From Pseudomonas migulae NBRC 103157 (GTDB lineage Bacteria > Pseudomonadota > Gammaproteobacteria > Pseudomonadales > Pseudomonadaceae), in contig NZ_BDAG01000029.1 of NCBI RefSeq assembly GCF_002091715.1, positions 1-64,000 of the forward strand: 64,000 nt of DNA, written 5' to 3'. Positions 16,482-26,343 of this stretch are shown here, in pieces. A program made the translations under genes and the position numbers. How positions within the stretch are numbered: the stretch's first letter is position 1; each line of letters opens with the position of its first letter. Below the pieces are notes generated by a model. It did no database searches. It saw only the letters and a list, made by a program, of their open reading frames with translations, and had not been told where the DNA came from.

Positions 16482-16578
16482 CCGCGACCTGCCCACGCCG
16501 CAGGCTCGCCGAGCACATGTTGATTCCGGTCTGGGCCGCCATTATCCCGGTCTACACAGGGCCTGAAAGGATCGCGCA

Positions 16579-17955
<1,377 letters not shown>

Positions 17956-17962
17956 AGAATCC

Positions 17963-18003
17963 GCGCCGGCAGTCATGTCGGCGCAGACCCGCAGGGATGC
18001 GGG
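17963..18003 (+). other. Two hairpins after ffh, possible weak terminator
   Basis: GCGCCG (17963-17968) pairs with CGGCGC (17979-17984), followed by CCCGC AGGGAT GCGGG at about 17988-18003. Neither is followed by a T-run. They may attenuate transcription between ffh and rpsP. Confidence 0.35.
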
Positions 18004-18105
18004 ATCTCCAGCAAACCCGCGCTTGGCGGGAGCTGACTGGCCGTTTTCAACGACGGCTCTATAGCAAATCTGGATGGCGGCCGATAGACCGCCGGAAAAA
18101 GTCAT

Positions 18106-18133
18106 TTGCAAAAGTCCGGATATTCCTTAGAAT
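18106..18133 (+). promoter_or_regulatory. Promoter of the rpsP-rimM-trmD-rplS operon
   Basis: TTGCAA (18106-18111), a 16-bp spacer and TAGAAT (18128-18133) form a good sigma-70 promoter about 70 bp before rpsP. The leader contains a perfect hairpin, CGGGCA CCTA TGCCCG (18145-18160), a possible site for expression control of this ribosomal operon. Confidence 0.65.
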
Positions 18134-18205
18134 ATGCGGCCTTTCGGGCACCTATGCCCGCTGTGCCTTTAGATTTGCAGCACCGACTACAGGAACGATG
18201 TTCAC

Positions 18206-18457
18206 ATGCTAACAATCCGTCTTGCCCTTGGCGGCTCCAAAAAGCGCCCGTTTTACCACTTGACCGTAACCGACAGCCGCAACCCGCGCGACGGTTCGCA
18301 CAAGGAACAGGTTGGTTTCTTCAACCCTGTTGCTCGTGGTCAAGAAGTTCGTCTGTCCGTGAACCAAGAGCGCGTAGCCTACTGGCTGAGCGTTGGTGCA
18401 CAGCCTTCTGAGCGCGTTGCTCAGTTGTTGAAGGAATCTGCTAAGGCTGCGGCCTGA
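18206..18457 (+). CDS. rpsP: 30S ribosomal protein S16
   Basis: An 83-aa protein of the small ribosomal subunit, needed for 30S assembly. The N-terminus MLTIRLALGGSKKRPFYHLT and the segment FNPVARGQEVRLSVNQERV followed by YWLSVGAQPSERV are diagnostic of bS16. It is the first gene of the conserved rpsP-rimM-trmD-rplS operon, 5 bp before rimM, with its promoter at about 18106-18133. ACAGGAACGATGTTCAC precedes the start, giving an AGGA ribosome-binding site. Confidence 0.98.
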   Translation: MLTIRLALGGSKKRPFYHLTVTDSRNPRDGSHKEQVGFFNPVARGQEVRLSVNQERVAYWLSVGAQPSERVAQLLKESAKAAA

Positions 18458-18462
18458 GCAAT

Positions 18463-18999
18463 ATGAACGCGACGCCAGCTGTTGCTGATGATTTGATCGT
18501 TATCGGCAAAATTTATTCTGTTCATGGCGTTCGCGGCGAAGTGAAGGTGTATTCCTTTACTGATCCAATCAAGAACCTGCTGGACTACAAAACCTGGACG
18601 CTCAAGCGTGACGGCAATGTAAAGCAGGTAGAGCTGGTCAGCGGACGCGGGAATGACAAGTTCCTGGTCGCAAAGCTCAAGGACCTCGATGATCGTGAAG
18701 AAGCTCGTCTTCTGGCCGGTTATGAGATCTGCGTGCCGCGCAACCTGTTCCCGGAACTGACCGACGGCGAGTACTACTGGTACCAGCTGGAAGGTCTCAA
18801 GGTTATCGACACCCTCGGGCAACTGTTCGGGAAGATCGATCACCTGCTGGAGACTGGCTCGAACGATGTCATGGTGGTCAAGCCTTGCGCTGGCAGCCTG
18901 GATGATCGCGAACGCCTGTTGCCCTATACGGAGCAATGCGTGTTGGCCATCGACCTGGCAGCAGGCGAGATGAAGGTGGATTGGGACGCGGACTTCTAA
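18463..18999 (+). CDS. rimM: Ribosome maturation factor RimM
   Basis: A 178-aa protein that assists 16S rRNA processing and 30S head assembly, binding S19. The RimM N-terminal barrel begins LIVIGKIYSVHGVRGEVKVY, and the PRC-barrel half contains ELTDGEYYWYQLEGLKVIDT and the C-terminal LLPYTEQCVLAIDLAAGEMK. The length is normal. It begins 5 bp after rpsP, and trmD follows 2 bp after its stop, so the three are translated from one message. Confidence 0.97.
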   Translation: MNATPAVADDLIVIGKIYSVHGVRGEVKVYSFTDPIKNLLDYKTWTLKRDGNVKQVELVSGRGNDKFLVAKLKDLDDREEARLLAGYEICVPRNLFPELTDGEYYWYQLEGLKVIDTLGQLFGKIDHLLETGSNDVMVVKPCAGSLDDRERLLPYTEQCVLAIDLAAGEMKVDWDADF

Positions 19000-19001
19000 A
19001 C

Positions 19002-19754
19002 GTGGCTAACTTGCGCGTAGAAGTGATCAGTTTGTTTCCCGAGATGTTCTCCGCCATCAGCGAGTACGGCATCACCAGTCGGGCGGTGAAACAGGGGCTC
19101 TTGCAGCTCACCTGTTGGAATCCGCGAGACTACACGACGGATCGACATCACACTGTGGACGATCGCCCATTTGGCGGTGGCCCGGGCATGGTGATGAAGA
19201 TCAAGCCCCTGGAAGATGCTCTGGTTCAGGCCAAGGCAGCAGCCGGGGAGGCGGCGAAGGTGATTTACCTGTCCCCCCAAGGCCGTCAACTGACTCAGTC
19301 GGCGGTACGCGAGTTGGCGAATCTGGATGCATTGATCCTGATTGCCGGCCGCTATGAAGGCATTGACGAGCGTTTTATTGATGCTCATGTCGATGAAGAG
19401 TGGTCGATTGGCGACTATGTACTGTCTGGCGGCGAGCTGCCGGCGATGGTCCTGATCGATGCGGTTACACGACTGCTGCCTGGAGCTTTAGGGCATGCGG
19501 ACTCCGCCGAGGAAGATTCCTTTACGGATGGTTTGCTGGATTGCCCGCACTACACCCGACCGGAGGTGTATGCGGATCAGCGTGTTCCCGACGTATTGCT
19601 AAGTGGCAATCACGCGCACATCCGGCGTTGGCGTTTACAGCAGTCCCTTGGTAGGACCTTTGAACGACGCGCCGATCTTCTGGAAAGCCGCTCGCTTTCT
19701 GGAGAAGAGAAGAAGCTGCTCGAGGAATACATCCGCGAGCGGGACGATAGTTAA
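19002..19754 (+). CDS. trmD: tRNA (guanine-37-N1)-methyltransferase
   Basis: Methylates G37 next to the anticodon with S-adenosylmethionine, preventing +1 frameshifting. The 250-aa SPOUT enzyme shows VEVISLFPEMFSAISEYGIT, the deep trefoil-knot segment IDERFIDAHVDEEWSIGDYV followed by LSGGELPAMVLIDAV, and LPGALGHADSAEEDSF. I chose the GTG at 19002 (MANLRVEV), which starts 2 bp after rimM; an in-frame ATG at 18936 inside rimM would add 22 residues without family similarity. It is the third gene of the ribosomal operon. Confidence 0.96.
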   Translation: MANLRVEVISLFPEMFSAISEYGITSRAVKQGLLQLTCWNPRDYTTDRHHTVDDRPFGGGPGMVMKIKPLEDALVQAKAAAGEAAKVIYLSPQGRQLTQSAVRELANLDALILIAGRYEGIDERFIDAHVDEEWSIGDYVLSGGELPAMVLIDAVTRLLPGALGHADSAEEDSFTDGLLDCPHYTRPEVYADQRVPDVLLSGNHAHIRRWRLQQSLGRTFERRADLLESRSLSGEEKKLLEEYIRERDDS

Positions 19755-19799
19755 CAACGTATCGATGGTAGATCCGACGATTTACCTTAGGAGCACAGC

Positions 19800-20150
19800 A
19801 TGACTAACAAAATCATCCTTGCACTCGAAGCAGAGCAGATGACCAAAGAGATCCCTACCTTTGCCCCGGGCGACACCATTGTCGTTCAGGTGAAAGTGAA
19901 GGAAGGCGACCGTTCGCGTCTGCAAGCGTTCGAAGGTGTTGTTATCGCCAAGCGTAACCGCGGCGTAAACAGTGCTTTCACCGTTCGTAAAATCTCCAAC
20001 GGTGTTGGCGTAGAGCGTACTTTCCAGACCTACAGCCCGCAAATCGACAGCATGGCCGTTAAACGTCGCGGTGACGTACGTAAAGCCAAGCTGTACTACC
20101 TGCGTGACCTGTCCGGTAAAGCAGCTCGCATCAAGGAAAAACTGGCTTAA
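19800..20150 (+). CDS. rplS: 50S ribosomal protein L19
   Basis: A 116-aa large-subunit protein at the 30S-50S interface. Family sequence includes [20 protein letters not shown] and [20 protein letters not shown], with [20 protein letters not shown] near the C-terminus. It is the last gene of the rpsP operon; TAGGAGCACAGC provides a strong ribosome-binding site, and a strong rho-independent terminator follows at 20169. Confidence 0.98.
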
Positions 20151-20168
20151 GTCCAGCTTCCGATGCAG

Positions 20169-20196
20169 AAAAAAGCAGCCTACGGGCTGCTTTTTT
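20169..20196 (+). terminator. Rho-independent terminator of the rpsP-rplS operon
   Basis: AAAAAAGCAGCC, loop TACG, GGCTGCTTTTTT: a perfect 12-bp stem with a T-run, 18 bp after the rplS stop. Confidence 0.95.
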
Positions 20197-20249
20197 GTTG
20201 CCTGCGATTTATCTTCCCTGACCGTACTGTCGGTCTTGCCTGAGCCTTT

Positions 20250-21146
20250 ATGCCCGCCATCGATCATCCCTTGATAGACCAGTTTCTCGACGCGCTGTGG
20301 CTGGAGAAAGGTCTCTCCGATAACACCCGCGATGCCTATCGCAGCGACCTGGCCCTGTTCAACGGCTGGCTGCAGGACAAAGGGCTGGAGTTGATCAACG
20401 CCGGCCGCGAATTGATCCTCGATCATTTGGCCTGGCGCCTGGAACAGAACTACAAACCCCGTTCCACTGCGCGATTTCTCTCGGGTGTTCGTGGCTTTTA
20501 TCGCTATCTGCTGCGGGAAAAATTGATCGCGGTCGATCCGACGTTACGCGTCGATATGCCTCAACTCGGTAGGCCGTTGCCCAAATCCCTGTCGGAAGCA
20601 GACGTAGAAGCACTGTTGAAGGCTCCGGACTTGAGCGAAGCGATCGGCCAGCGAGACCGCGCCATGCTTGAAGTGCTTTACGCCTGCGGCCTGCGGGTGA
20701 CGGAGCTGATCAGCCTGACGCTGGAGCAGGTCAACCTGCGCCAGGGCGTGCTGCGAGTGATGGGCAAGGGCAGCAAGGAGCGGCTGGTGCCGATGGGCGA
20801 GGAGGCGATTGTCTGGGTCGAGCGCTACATGCGTGACGCCCGTGGCGAGTTGCTCGGGGGGCGTCCCAGCGATGTACTGTTTCCCAGCCAGCGCGGCGAG
20901 CAGATGACGCGCCAGACCTTCTGGCACCGGATCAAGCATCAGGCCAAAGTCGCCGGAATCGGTAAATCGCTGTCCCCACACACCTTGCGCCATGCCTTCG
21001 CCACGCATTTGCTCAACCATGGCGCCGATTTGCGGGTGGTGCAAATGCTGCTCGGCCACAGCGATCTGTCCACGACTCAGATCTACACCCACGTCGCCCG
21101 GGCGCGTTTGCAGGATCTGCACGCCAAACATCACCCCCGCGGTTGA
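20250..21146 (+). CDS. xerD: Site-specific tyrosine recombinase XerD
   Basis: A 298-aa partner of XerC that resolves chromosome dimers at dif under FtsK control. The N-terminal SAM-like domain (1-110) includes DQFLDALWLEKGLSDNTRDA and then YRSDL. The catalytic domain shows Arg in YACGLRVTELISL, Lys in VMGKGSKERLVP, HTLRHAFATHLLNHGADLRV and the nucleophile Tyr in STTQIYTHVAR. It is chromosomal housekeeping, not a mobile-element integrase: the neighbours xerD-dsbC-hom-thrC-recJ are conserved in pseudomonads. Confidence 0.97.
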   Translation: MPAIDHPLIDQFLDALWLEKGLSDNTRDAYRSDLALFNGWLQDKGLELINAGRELILDHLAWRLEQNYKPRSTARFLSGVRGFYRYLLREKLIAVDPTLRVDMPQLGRPLPKSLSEADVEALLKAPDLSEAIGQRDRAMLEVLYACGLRVTELISLTLEQVNLRQGVLRVMGKGSKERLVPMGEEAIVWVERYMRDARGELLGGRPSDVLFPSQRGEQMTRQTFWHRIKHQAKVAGIGKSLSPHTLRHAFATHLLNHGADLRVVQMLLGHSDLSTTQIYTHVARARLQDLHAKHHPRG

Positions 21147-21156
21147 TCACATCCCT

Positions 21157-21250
21157 TGTGGGACCGGGCTTGCTCGCGAATGTGGTGTATCAGTCGACAT
21201 CTTCTTTGACTGGCACACCACATTCGCGAGCAAGCCCGCTCCCACATTTG
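21157..21250. repeat. Inverted REP pair with extended arms
   Basis: GGGCTTGCTCGCGAATGTGG at about 21167 is mirrored by CCACATTCGCGAGCAAGCCC at about 21218-21237. The inverted repeat extends beyond the usual REP core into GTGGTGT / ACACCAC. It lies between xerD and dsbC. Confidence 0.85.
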
Positions 21251-21403
21251 AATCTGCGTAGACCAGAATGTCGTGCGACAGGCGCATTCGGCCACAGGGG
21301 CCTTATGTGGTAGGCTTTGCCGGTTTGCACGATGGGCGGTTATGACCCGGTGTTTCGGCACGGGCGTTCTGATCGTCCCATTTGTCCGCCTTCAGGAGTT
21401 CTC

Positions 21404-22135
21404 ATGCGTCTGACCCAGATTTTCGCCGCCGCAGCCATTGCGTTGGTCAGCACCTTTGCCGTCGCCGATGACGCGGCCGACAAAGCCATCCGTAAAAGCC
21501 TGGAAACCCTCCAGCTCGAAGTGCCGGTAGAAAGCATTTCCGCCAGCCCGTTGCCTGGCCTGTACGAAGTCAAACTCAAGGGCAGCCGCGTGCTCTATGC
21601 CAGCGCCGACGGCCAGTACGTGGTTCAGGGCTACATGTTCCAGCTCAAGGACGGCAAACCGGTCAACCTCACCGAGAAGGCCGAACGCCTGGGCATTTCC
21701 AAGCTGGTCAACGCAATTCCTGTTGCGGAAACCGTGGTTTACCCGGCCATCGGCGAAACCAAATCGCACATCACCGTCTTCACCGACACCACCTGCCCGT
21801 ACTGCCACAAACTGCATGCCGAAGTGCCTGAGCTGAACAAGCGCGGCATCGAAGTGCGTTACGTCGCGTTCCCGCGCCAGGGCCTGGGCTCGCCGGGTGA
21901 CGAGCAACTGCAAGCAGTGTGGTGCTCCAAAGACAAGAAAGCCGCCATGGACAAAATGGTCGACGGCAAGGAAATCAAGGCCGCCAAGTGCGATAACCCG
22001 GTTTCCAAACAGTTCGCCCTCGGTCAGTCGATTGGCGTGAACGGCACACCGGCCATCGTTTTGGCCGACGGTCAGGTCATTCCGGGCTACCAGCCTGCGC
22101 CACAAGTCGCCAAACTGGCGCTGGGCGCGAAGTAA
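21404..22135 (+). CDS. dsbC: Thiol:disulfide interchange protein DsbC
   Basis: Periplasmic disulfide isomerase of 243 aa that reshuffles wrong disulfides and is kept reduced by DsbD. The signal peptide is MRLTQIFAAAAIALVSTFAV with cleavage near ADD. The N-terminal dimerisation domain (about 25-80) is followed by the thioredoxin fold with active site Cys131-Pro-Tyr-Cys134 (TTCPYCHKLH) and the cis-Pro region NGTPAIVLADG. A second cysteine pair lies in VWCSKD and AAKCDNP. I chose the ATG at 21404, which has TCAGGAG upstream, over an extension to 21317. hom follows 134 bp later. Confidence 0.96.
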   Translation: MRLTQIFAAAAIALVSTFAVADDAADKAIRKSLETLQLEVPVESISASPLPGLYEVKLKGSRVLYASADGQYVVQGYMFQLKDGKPVNLTEKAERLGISKLVNAIPVAETVVYPAIGETKSHITVFTDTTCPYCHKLHAEVPELNKRGIEVRYVAFPRQGLGSPGDEQLQAVWCSKDKKAAMDKMVDGKEIKAAKCDNPVSKQFALGQSIGVNGTPAIVLADGQVIPGYQPAPQVAKLALGAK

Positions 22136-22229
22136 ATTCGCATCGTCACGGCCAGCCTTTGACGATCATGGTCCGGTGGCAACATTTGCCGGGCCATTAA
22201 TAGAGAGCCGCGAGCATGCGGTTGTTTTC

Positions 22230-22252
22230 ACGGCCGGCCTTGAGTCGGCCGT
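22230..22252 (+). promoter_or_regulatory. Leader hairpin before hom
   Basis: ACGGCCG (22230-22236) pairs with CGGCCGT (22246-22252). It ends 5 bp before the hom Shine-Dalgarno GGGGAG (22258-22263). It may be a dsbC 3' structure or influence hom translation. Confidence 0.35.
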
Positions 22253-22269
22253 TTCATGGGGAGTTCACA

Positions 22270-23574
22270 GTGAAACCGGTCAAAGTAGGCATCTGTGGGT
22301 TAGGGACCGTCGGTGGCGGTACCTTCAACGTACTTCAGCGCAACGCCGAGGAAATTGCTCGTCGTGCCGGGCGTGGAATCGAAGTGGCACAAATTGCCAT
22401 GCGCACGCCAAAGCCTCAGTTCCAAACGACCGGTATTGCGATTACCAACGATGTCTTCGAAGTGGCCACGAACCCTGAGATCGACATCGTTATAGAGCTG
22501 ATGGGCGGCTACACCGTTGCCCGCGAGCTGGTACTCAAGGCCATCGAGAATGGCAAGCATGTGGTCACCGCGAACAAGGCGCTTATCGCCGTTCACGGTA
22601 ATGAAATTTTCGCCAAGGCTCGCGAGAAAGGCGTGATCGTGGCATTCGAAGCGGCTGTGGCCGGTGGCATTCCGGTGATCAAGGCGATCCGTGAAGGCCT
22701 GTCGGCCAACCGCATCAACTGGGTTGCCGGCATCATCAACGGCACCGGCAACTTCATCCTCACCGAGATGCGCGAGAAGGGTCGCACCTTCGAAGACGTA
22801 CTCGCCGAGGCGCAGGCCCTGGGTTACGCCGAAGCCGATCCGACCTTCGACGTTGAAGGCATCGACGCGGCCCACAAGCTGACGATCCTGGCGTCCATCG
22901 CGTTCGGCATCCCGCTGCAATTCGACAAGGCTTACACCGAAGGCATCACCAAGCTGACCACGGCTGACGTGAATTACGCCGAAGCGCTGGGCTATCGCAT
23001 CAAGCACCTGGGCGTCGCTCGCAGCACGGCGGCTGGCATCGAGTTGCGCGTACACCCGACGCTGATCCCGGCCGATCGCCTGATCGCCAACGTCAACGGT
23101 GTGATGAACGCGGTGATGGTCAACGGTGACGCCGCCGGTTCGACACTGTTCTACGGCGCCGGCGCCGGCATGGAGCCGACCGCTTCGTCGGTGATCGCCG
23201 ACCTGGTGGACGTGGTTCGCGCCATGACCTCCGATCCGGAAAACCGCGTGCCGCATCTGGCCTTCCAGCCGGACTCGCTGTCGGCGCATCCGATCCTGCC
23301 GATCGAAGCCTGCGAAAGCGCCTACTACCTGCGCATTCAGGCCAAGGACCATCCGGGCGTGCTGGCTCAGGTCGCGAGCATCCTGTCGGAGCGCGGCATC
23401 AACATCGAATCGATCATGCAGAAAGAAGTCGAAGAGCATGACGGTCTGGTGCCGATGATCCTGCTCACTCACCGTGTGCTGGAACAGCACATGAACGACG
23501 CGATCGCCGCCCTCGAAGCCCTGACAGGCGTGGTCGGTCCGGTCGTACGGATCCGCGTCGAGCACCTGAACTAA
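22270..23574 (+). CDS. hom: Homoserine dehydrogenase
   Basis: Reduces aspartate semialdehyde to homoserine with NAD(P)H, the branch step to threonine and methionine. The 434-aa monofunctional enzyme has the Rossmann start KVGICGLGTVGGGTFNVLQR, catalytic-region TANKALIAVHGNEIF, AGIINGTGNFILTEM, and a C-terminal ACT domain from about 350 (YYLRIQAKDHPGVLAQVASI) that suggests feedback control by threonine. The GTG at 22270 has GGGGAG upstream and begins at the family's usual N-terminus; an in-frame ATG at 22216 is less likely. It forms an operon with thrC, 66 bp downstream. Confidence 0.96.
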   Translation: MKPVKVGICGLGTVGGGTFNVLQRNAEEIARRAGRGIEVAQIAMRTPKPQFQTTGIAITNDVFEVATNPEIDIVIELMGGYTVARELVLKAIENGKHVVTANKALIAVHGNEIFAKAREKGVIVAFEAAVAGGIPVIKAIREGLSANRINWVAGIINGTGNFILTEMREKGRTFEDVLAEAQALGYAEADPTFDVEGIDAAHKLTILASIAFGIPLQFDKAYTEGITKLTTADVNYAEALGYRIKHLGVARSTAAGIELRVHPTLIPADRLIANVNGVMNAVMVNGDAAGSTLFYGAGAGMEPTASSVIADLVDVVRAMTSDPENRVPHLAFQPDSLSAHPILPIEACESAYYLRIQAKDHPGVLAQVASILSERGINIESIMQKEVEEHDGLVPMILLTHRVLEQHMNDAIAALEALTGVVGPVVRIRVEHLN

Positions 23575-23588
23575 GCCGTTATCGTTCA

Positions 23589-23610
23589 CCGGGCCTGCGT
23601 GCGGGCCCGG
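23589..23610 (+). other. Hairpin between hom and thrC
   Basis: CCGGGCC, loop TGCGTGCG, GGCCCGG, followed by GTTTG. It is a strong 7-bp GC stem in the 66-bp gap. Only three T residues follow, so it looks like an intercistronic stabiliser or a partial terminator. Confidence 0.4.
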
Positions 23611-23640
23611 GTTTGCGAACACTGTCTATTGGAGCCAGTC

Positions 23641-25050
23641 ATGCGTTATATCAGTACCCGCGGCCAGGCACCGGCCCTGAATTTCGAAGACGTCCTGCTG
23701 GCCGGTCTCGCCACCGACGGCGGTCTGTACGTCCCGGAAAACCTGCCACGTTTCACCCAGGAAGAAATCGCTTCCTGGGCCGGCCTGCCCTATCACGAAC
23801 TGGCCTTCCGGGTGATGCGCCCGTTCGTCACCGGCAGCATCCCGGATGCCGATTTCAAAAAGATTCTTGAAGAGACTTACGGCGTGTTCTCGCACAACGC
23901 CGTCGCGCCGCTTCGTCAGTTGAACGGCAACGAATGGGTGCTGGAGCTGTTCCACGGCCCGACCCTGGCGTTCAAGGACTTCGCCCTGCAACTGCTCGGC
24001 CGTTTGCTCGACTACGTGCTGGAAAAACGCGGTGAGCGCGTGGTGATCGTTGGCGCTACGTCCGGCGACACCGGTTCGGCCGCCATCGAAGGCTGCAAGC
24101 ACTGCGAAAACGTCGACATCTTCATCCTGCACCCGCACAACCGGGTGTCCGAAGTGCAGCGTCGCCAGATGACCACCATCTTCGGCGAGAACATCCACAA
24201 CATCGCCATCGAAGGCAACTTCGATGACTGCCAGGAAATGGTCAAGGCGAGCTTCGCCGACCAGAGCTTCCTCAAAGGCACGCGCCTGGTGGCGGTGAAT
24301 TCGATCAACTGGGCGCGGATCATGGCCCAGATCGTTTACTACTTCCACGCAGCCCTGCAACTGGGCGGACCGGCGCGTTCGGTGTCGTTCTCGGTGCCGA
24401 CCGGCAACTTCGGCGACATCTTCGCCGGTTACCTGGCGCGCAACATGGGGCTGCCGATCAACCAGTTGATCGTTGCCACCAACCGCAACGACATCCTGCA
24501 CCGCTTCATGAGCGGCAATCAGTACGTCAAGGAAACCCTGCACGCCACGTTGTCGCCGTCGATGGACATCATGGTGTCGTCGAACTTCGAACGCTTGCTG
24601 TTCGACCTGCACGGTCGTAACGGTGCGGCGATCGCCGGGCTGATGGATTCGTTCAAGCAGGGCGGTGGTTTCAGCGTTGAACAGGAGCGTTGGACTGAAG
24701 CGCGCAAGCTGTTCGATTCGCTGGCTGTGGATGATGCGCAAACTTGCGAAACCATTGCTGAGGTTTACGAGCAGACGGGTGAGTTGCTGGATCCGCACAC
24801 GGCCATTGGCGTGAAGGCTGCGCGTGAATGCCGTCGTAGTCTGGATATTCCGATGGTGATCCTTGGCACTGCGCACCCGGTCAAATTCCCGGATGCGGTG
24901 GAGAAGGCGGGTGTCGGCAAGGCGTTGGAATTGCCGGCGCATTTGGCTGATCTGTTTGAGCGGGATGAGCGTTGCACGGTGTTGCCGAATGACTTGAAGG
25001 CTGTTCAGGCGTTTGTCAGTCAGCATGGGAATCGTGGCAAGCCGTTGTAA
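23641..25050 (+). CDS. thrC: Threonine synthase
   Basis: Converts O-phosphohomoserine to threonine using pyridoxal phosphate. The 469-aa protein begins MRYISTRGQAPALNFEDVLL, the standard start for the long bacterial ThrC group. The PLP lysine is Lys112 in HGPTLAFKDFALQLLGRLL, and the phosphate-binding loop is VGATSGDTGSAAIEG. The ATG at 23641 has GGAGCCAGTC upstream. It lies directly after hom, so both steps from aspartate semialdehyde, apart from homoserine kinase, are encoded here. Confidence 0.96.
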   Translation: MRYISTRGQAPALNFEDVLLAGLATDGGLYVPENLPRFTQEEIASWAGLPYHELAFRVMRPFVTGSIPDADFKKILEETYGVFSHNAVAPLRQLNGNEWVLELFHGPTLAFKDFALQLLGRLLDYVLEKRGERVVIVGATSGDTGSAAIEGCKHCENVDIFILHPHNRVSEVQRRQMTTIFGENIHNIAIEGNFDDCQEMVKASFADQSFLKGTRLVAVNSINWARIMAQIVYYFHAALQLGGPARSVSFSVPTGNFGDIFAGYLARNMGLPINQLIVATNRNDILHRFMSGNQYVKETLHATLSPSMDIMVSSNFERLLFDLHGRNGAAIAGLMDSFKQGGGFSVEQERWTEARKLFDSLAVDDAQTCETIAEVYEQTGELLDPHTAIGVKAARECRRSLDIPMVILGTAHPVKFPDAVEKAGVGKALELPAHLADLFERDERCTVLPNDLKAVQAFVSQHGNRGKPL

Positions 25051-25107
25051 TCGGATGGATTGATTGGGGGCATATCCGTTGCTGCGGTAACGGCGGCTAT
25101 TGGTTTC

Positions 25108-25335
25108 GCTTTTACAGCGAGTCACTTTGGAAAAGCCGGAATGCCGGCCCAGCCCAAAGTAACCAAAGGGCTCTTGCCCCCGGTGCCTCGCTTCGGTCCT
25201 GCTCCGCAGGCCCGCCGCCATCGGCCATCCATGGCCGGGGGGCAGCTAACCCGGCATCCATGCCGGGTTGCCCACTGCGCAGAACCGGAACGAAGCCTAG
25301 CCGCCGAGGCGTGGCTCATTTTGCGTACGCGTTCT
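25108..25335. repeat. Hairpin-rich intergenic element
   Basis: GC-rich, non-coding, and built of successive palindromes. ACTTTGG at about 25124 is mirrored by CCAAAGT at about 25155, enclosing GCCGG AATG CCGGC. Then come CGGCCAT CC ATGGCCG (25222-25237) and AACCCGGCAT CC ATGCCGGGTT (25248-25269), the last two sharing the same CATCCATG apex. From memory, similar blocks recur between genes in fluorescent pseudomonads. Open frames across it have no family similarity. Confidence 0.6.
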
Positions 25336-25380
25336 CCTTCTCTGCTGCGGCCACTCACTCCGGATATACACACCGCTCCC

Positions 25381-25609
25381 CTGTAGGAGCCGGCTTGCTG
25401 GCGATGGCATCCGTTCCGTCACGCACTCATTGCCTGATCCACCGCTATCGCCAGCAAGCTGGCTCCTACGGGGGAGCGTATTTATCCAAACACATCTGCA
25501 TTCCCCTTGTAGGCGCCAGCTTGCTGGCGATGGACGTCAACGATAACGCGGGCTGCCTGAATGAACGCGTCGTCTGGACGCTTTTCGCCAGCAAGCCGGC
25601 TCCTACAGG
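25381..25609. repeat. Cluster of four REP cores in two inverted pairs
   Basis: GTAGGAGCCGGCTTGCTGGC (25383), its inverse at about 25447-25470, GTAGGCGCCAGCTTGCTGGC (25509) and an inverse at 25586-25609. The remainder of the 833-bp gap between thrC and the DUF3509 gene (to 25883) holds no gene that I can support. Confidence 0.85.
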
Positions 25610-25883
25610 ACATCGCGTACGCTTTTGCTTTTCACCACGCTTGGCGCTCCTCCAAGGGGCTCAATAGCCGCCCTCACCGAAGAAACGGATATCCACCCGA
25701 TCCCGATCAACCACCAAAACCCAGGCCATACACAAACCTGTCATCTCCCCCATGCATGCTCCATCAACCAGAGACGCCGATGCGTCTGCAACTGAAATCC
25801 AGAACTTTCTTCTCGGGCCAATGGTCACTTATTGTGAACACGCCCCAGGCACTTCGTTTTCGGACTATTGAGTGGTGATCGAG

Positions 25884-26168
25884 ATGGAAAGTATCAGTCT
25901 ATTGCTCGGTGAGGCTCTGAGCCCGTATCAGGTAACGTTGACCCCATCAGGCACCCACGGCGAATGCCTGGTGACACTGAAGAGCTCGACCGGCGCCATC
26001 GTGGTCGAACGGGCATTCAATCAGGCTCAGTTGAGCGACAAACGTCTGCTCACGGATGTCGTCGACGGGTTGCATCGCGATCTGATGATTGCCGAAGGAC
26101 GCCTGGAACCCTGCGTAATCGCGGCATTGCGCAATGCGGCACAGGACAAGGTCCTGGGCCGGCCGTAA
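25884..26168 (+). CDS. DUF3509-like small protein
   Basis: A 94-aa protein beginning MESISLLLGEALSPYQVTLT and ending LEPCVIAALRNAAQDKVLGR P, the general pattern of the Pseudomonas-specific DUF3509 family; the family name is from memory of similar proteins. It contains no signal peptide, membrane segment or catalytic motif. The ATG at 25884 was chosen; a GTG four codons upstream (25872) is also possible, and neither has a strong ribosome-binding site. It has its own strong terminator at 26293, so it is a single-gene transcript. Confidence 0.72.
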   Translation: MESISLLLGEALSPYQVTLTPSGTHGECLVTLKSSTGAIVVERAFNQAQLSDKRLLTDVVDGLHRDLMIAEGRLEPCVIAALRNAAQDKVLGRP

Positions 26169-26292
26169 GTGAATTATTTTTTACGGGAACCTTACGGGCC
26201 CAAGGTCAGTCAGAGCATGTAACAGCAGGATCAAGCATTGTGCTCCGGTGCTTGTAACCCTGCTGCTACTGGTCTTTTTGTAGACCACGTTT

Positions 26293-26331
26293 AACCCCGA
26301 GATGTCTCCCCACTTCTCGGGGTTTCTTTTT
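26293..26331 (+). terminator. Rho-independent terminator after the DUF3509 gene
   Basis: AACCCCGAGA, 12-nt loop, TCTCGGGGTT and then TCTTTTT. The perfect 10-bp stem lies about 125 bp after the stop and 13 bp from the convergent gene's stop, so it may serve both strands. Confidence 0.88.
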
Positions 26332-26343
26332 GCCCGCGATTTG

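Noticed and set aside
18936..19001. Upstream ATG for trmD within rimM
   Set aside because: The added 22 residues do not look like TrmD, and the GTG at 19002 gives the normal N-terminus and 250-aa length.
20250..21146. xerD-like gene as the integrase of a genomic island
   Set aside because: It is full-length XerD in its conserved chromosomal setting (dsbC-hom-thrC-recJ); there is no adjacent tRNA or att-like duplication.
25260..25667. A 135-codon plus-strand open frame and others in 25.1-25.8 kb
   Set aside because: They cross the hairpin element and four REP cores, have no recognisable domain and show typical REP-derived peptides (VGAGLLAM, ASKPAPTG).
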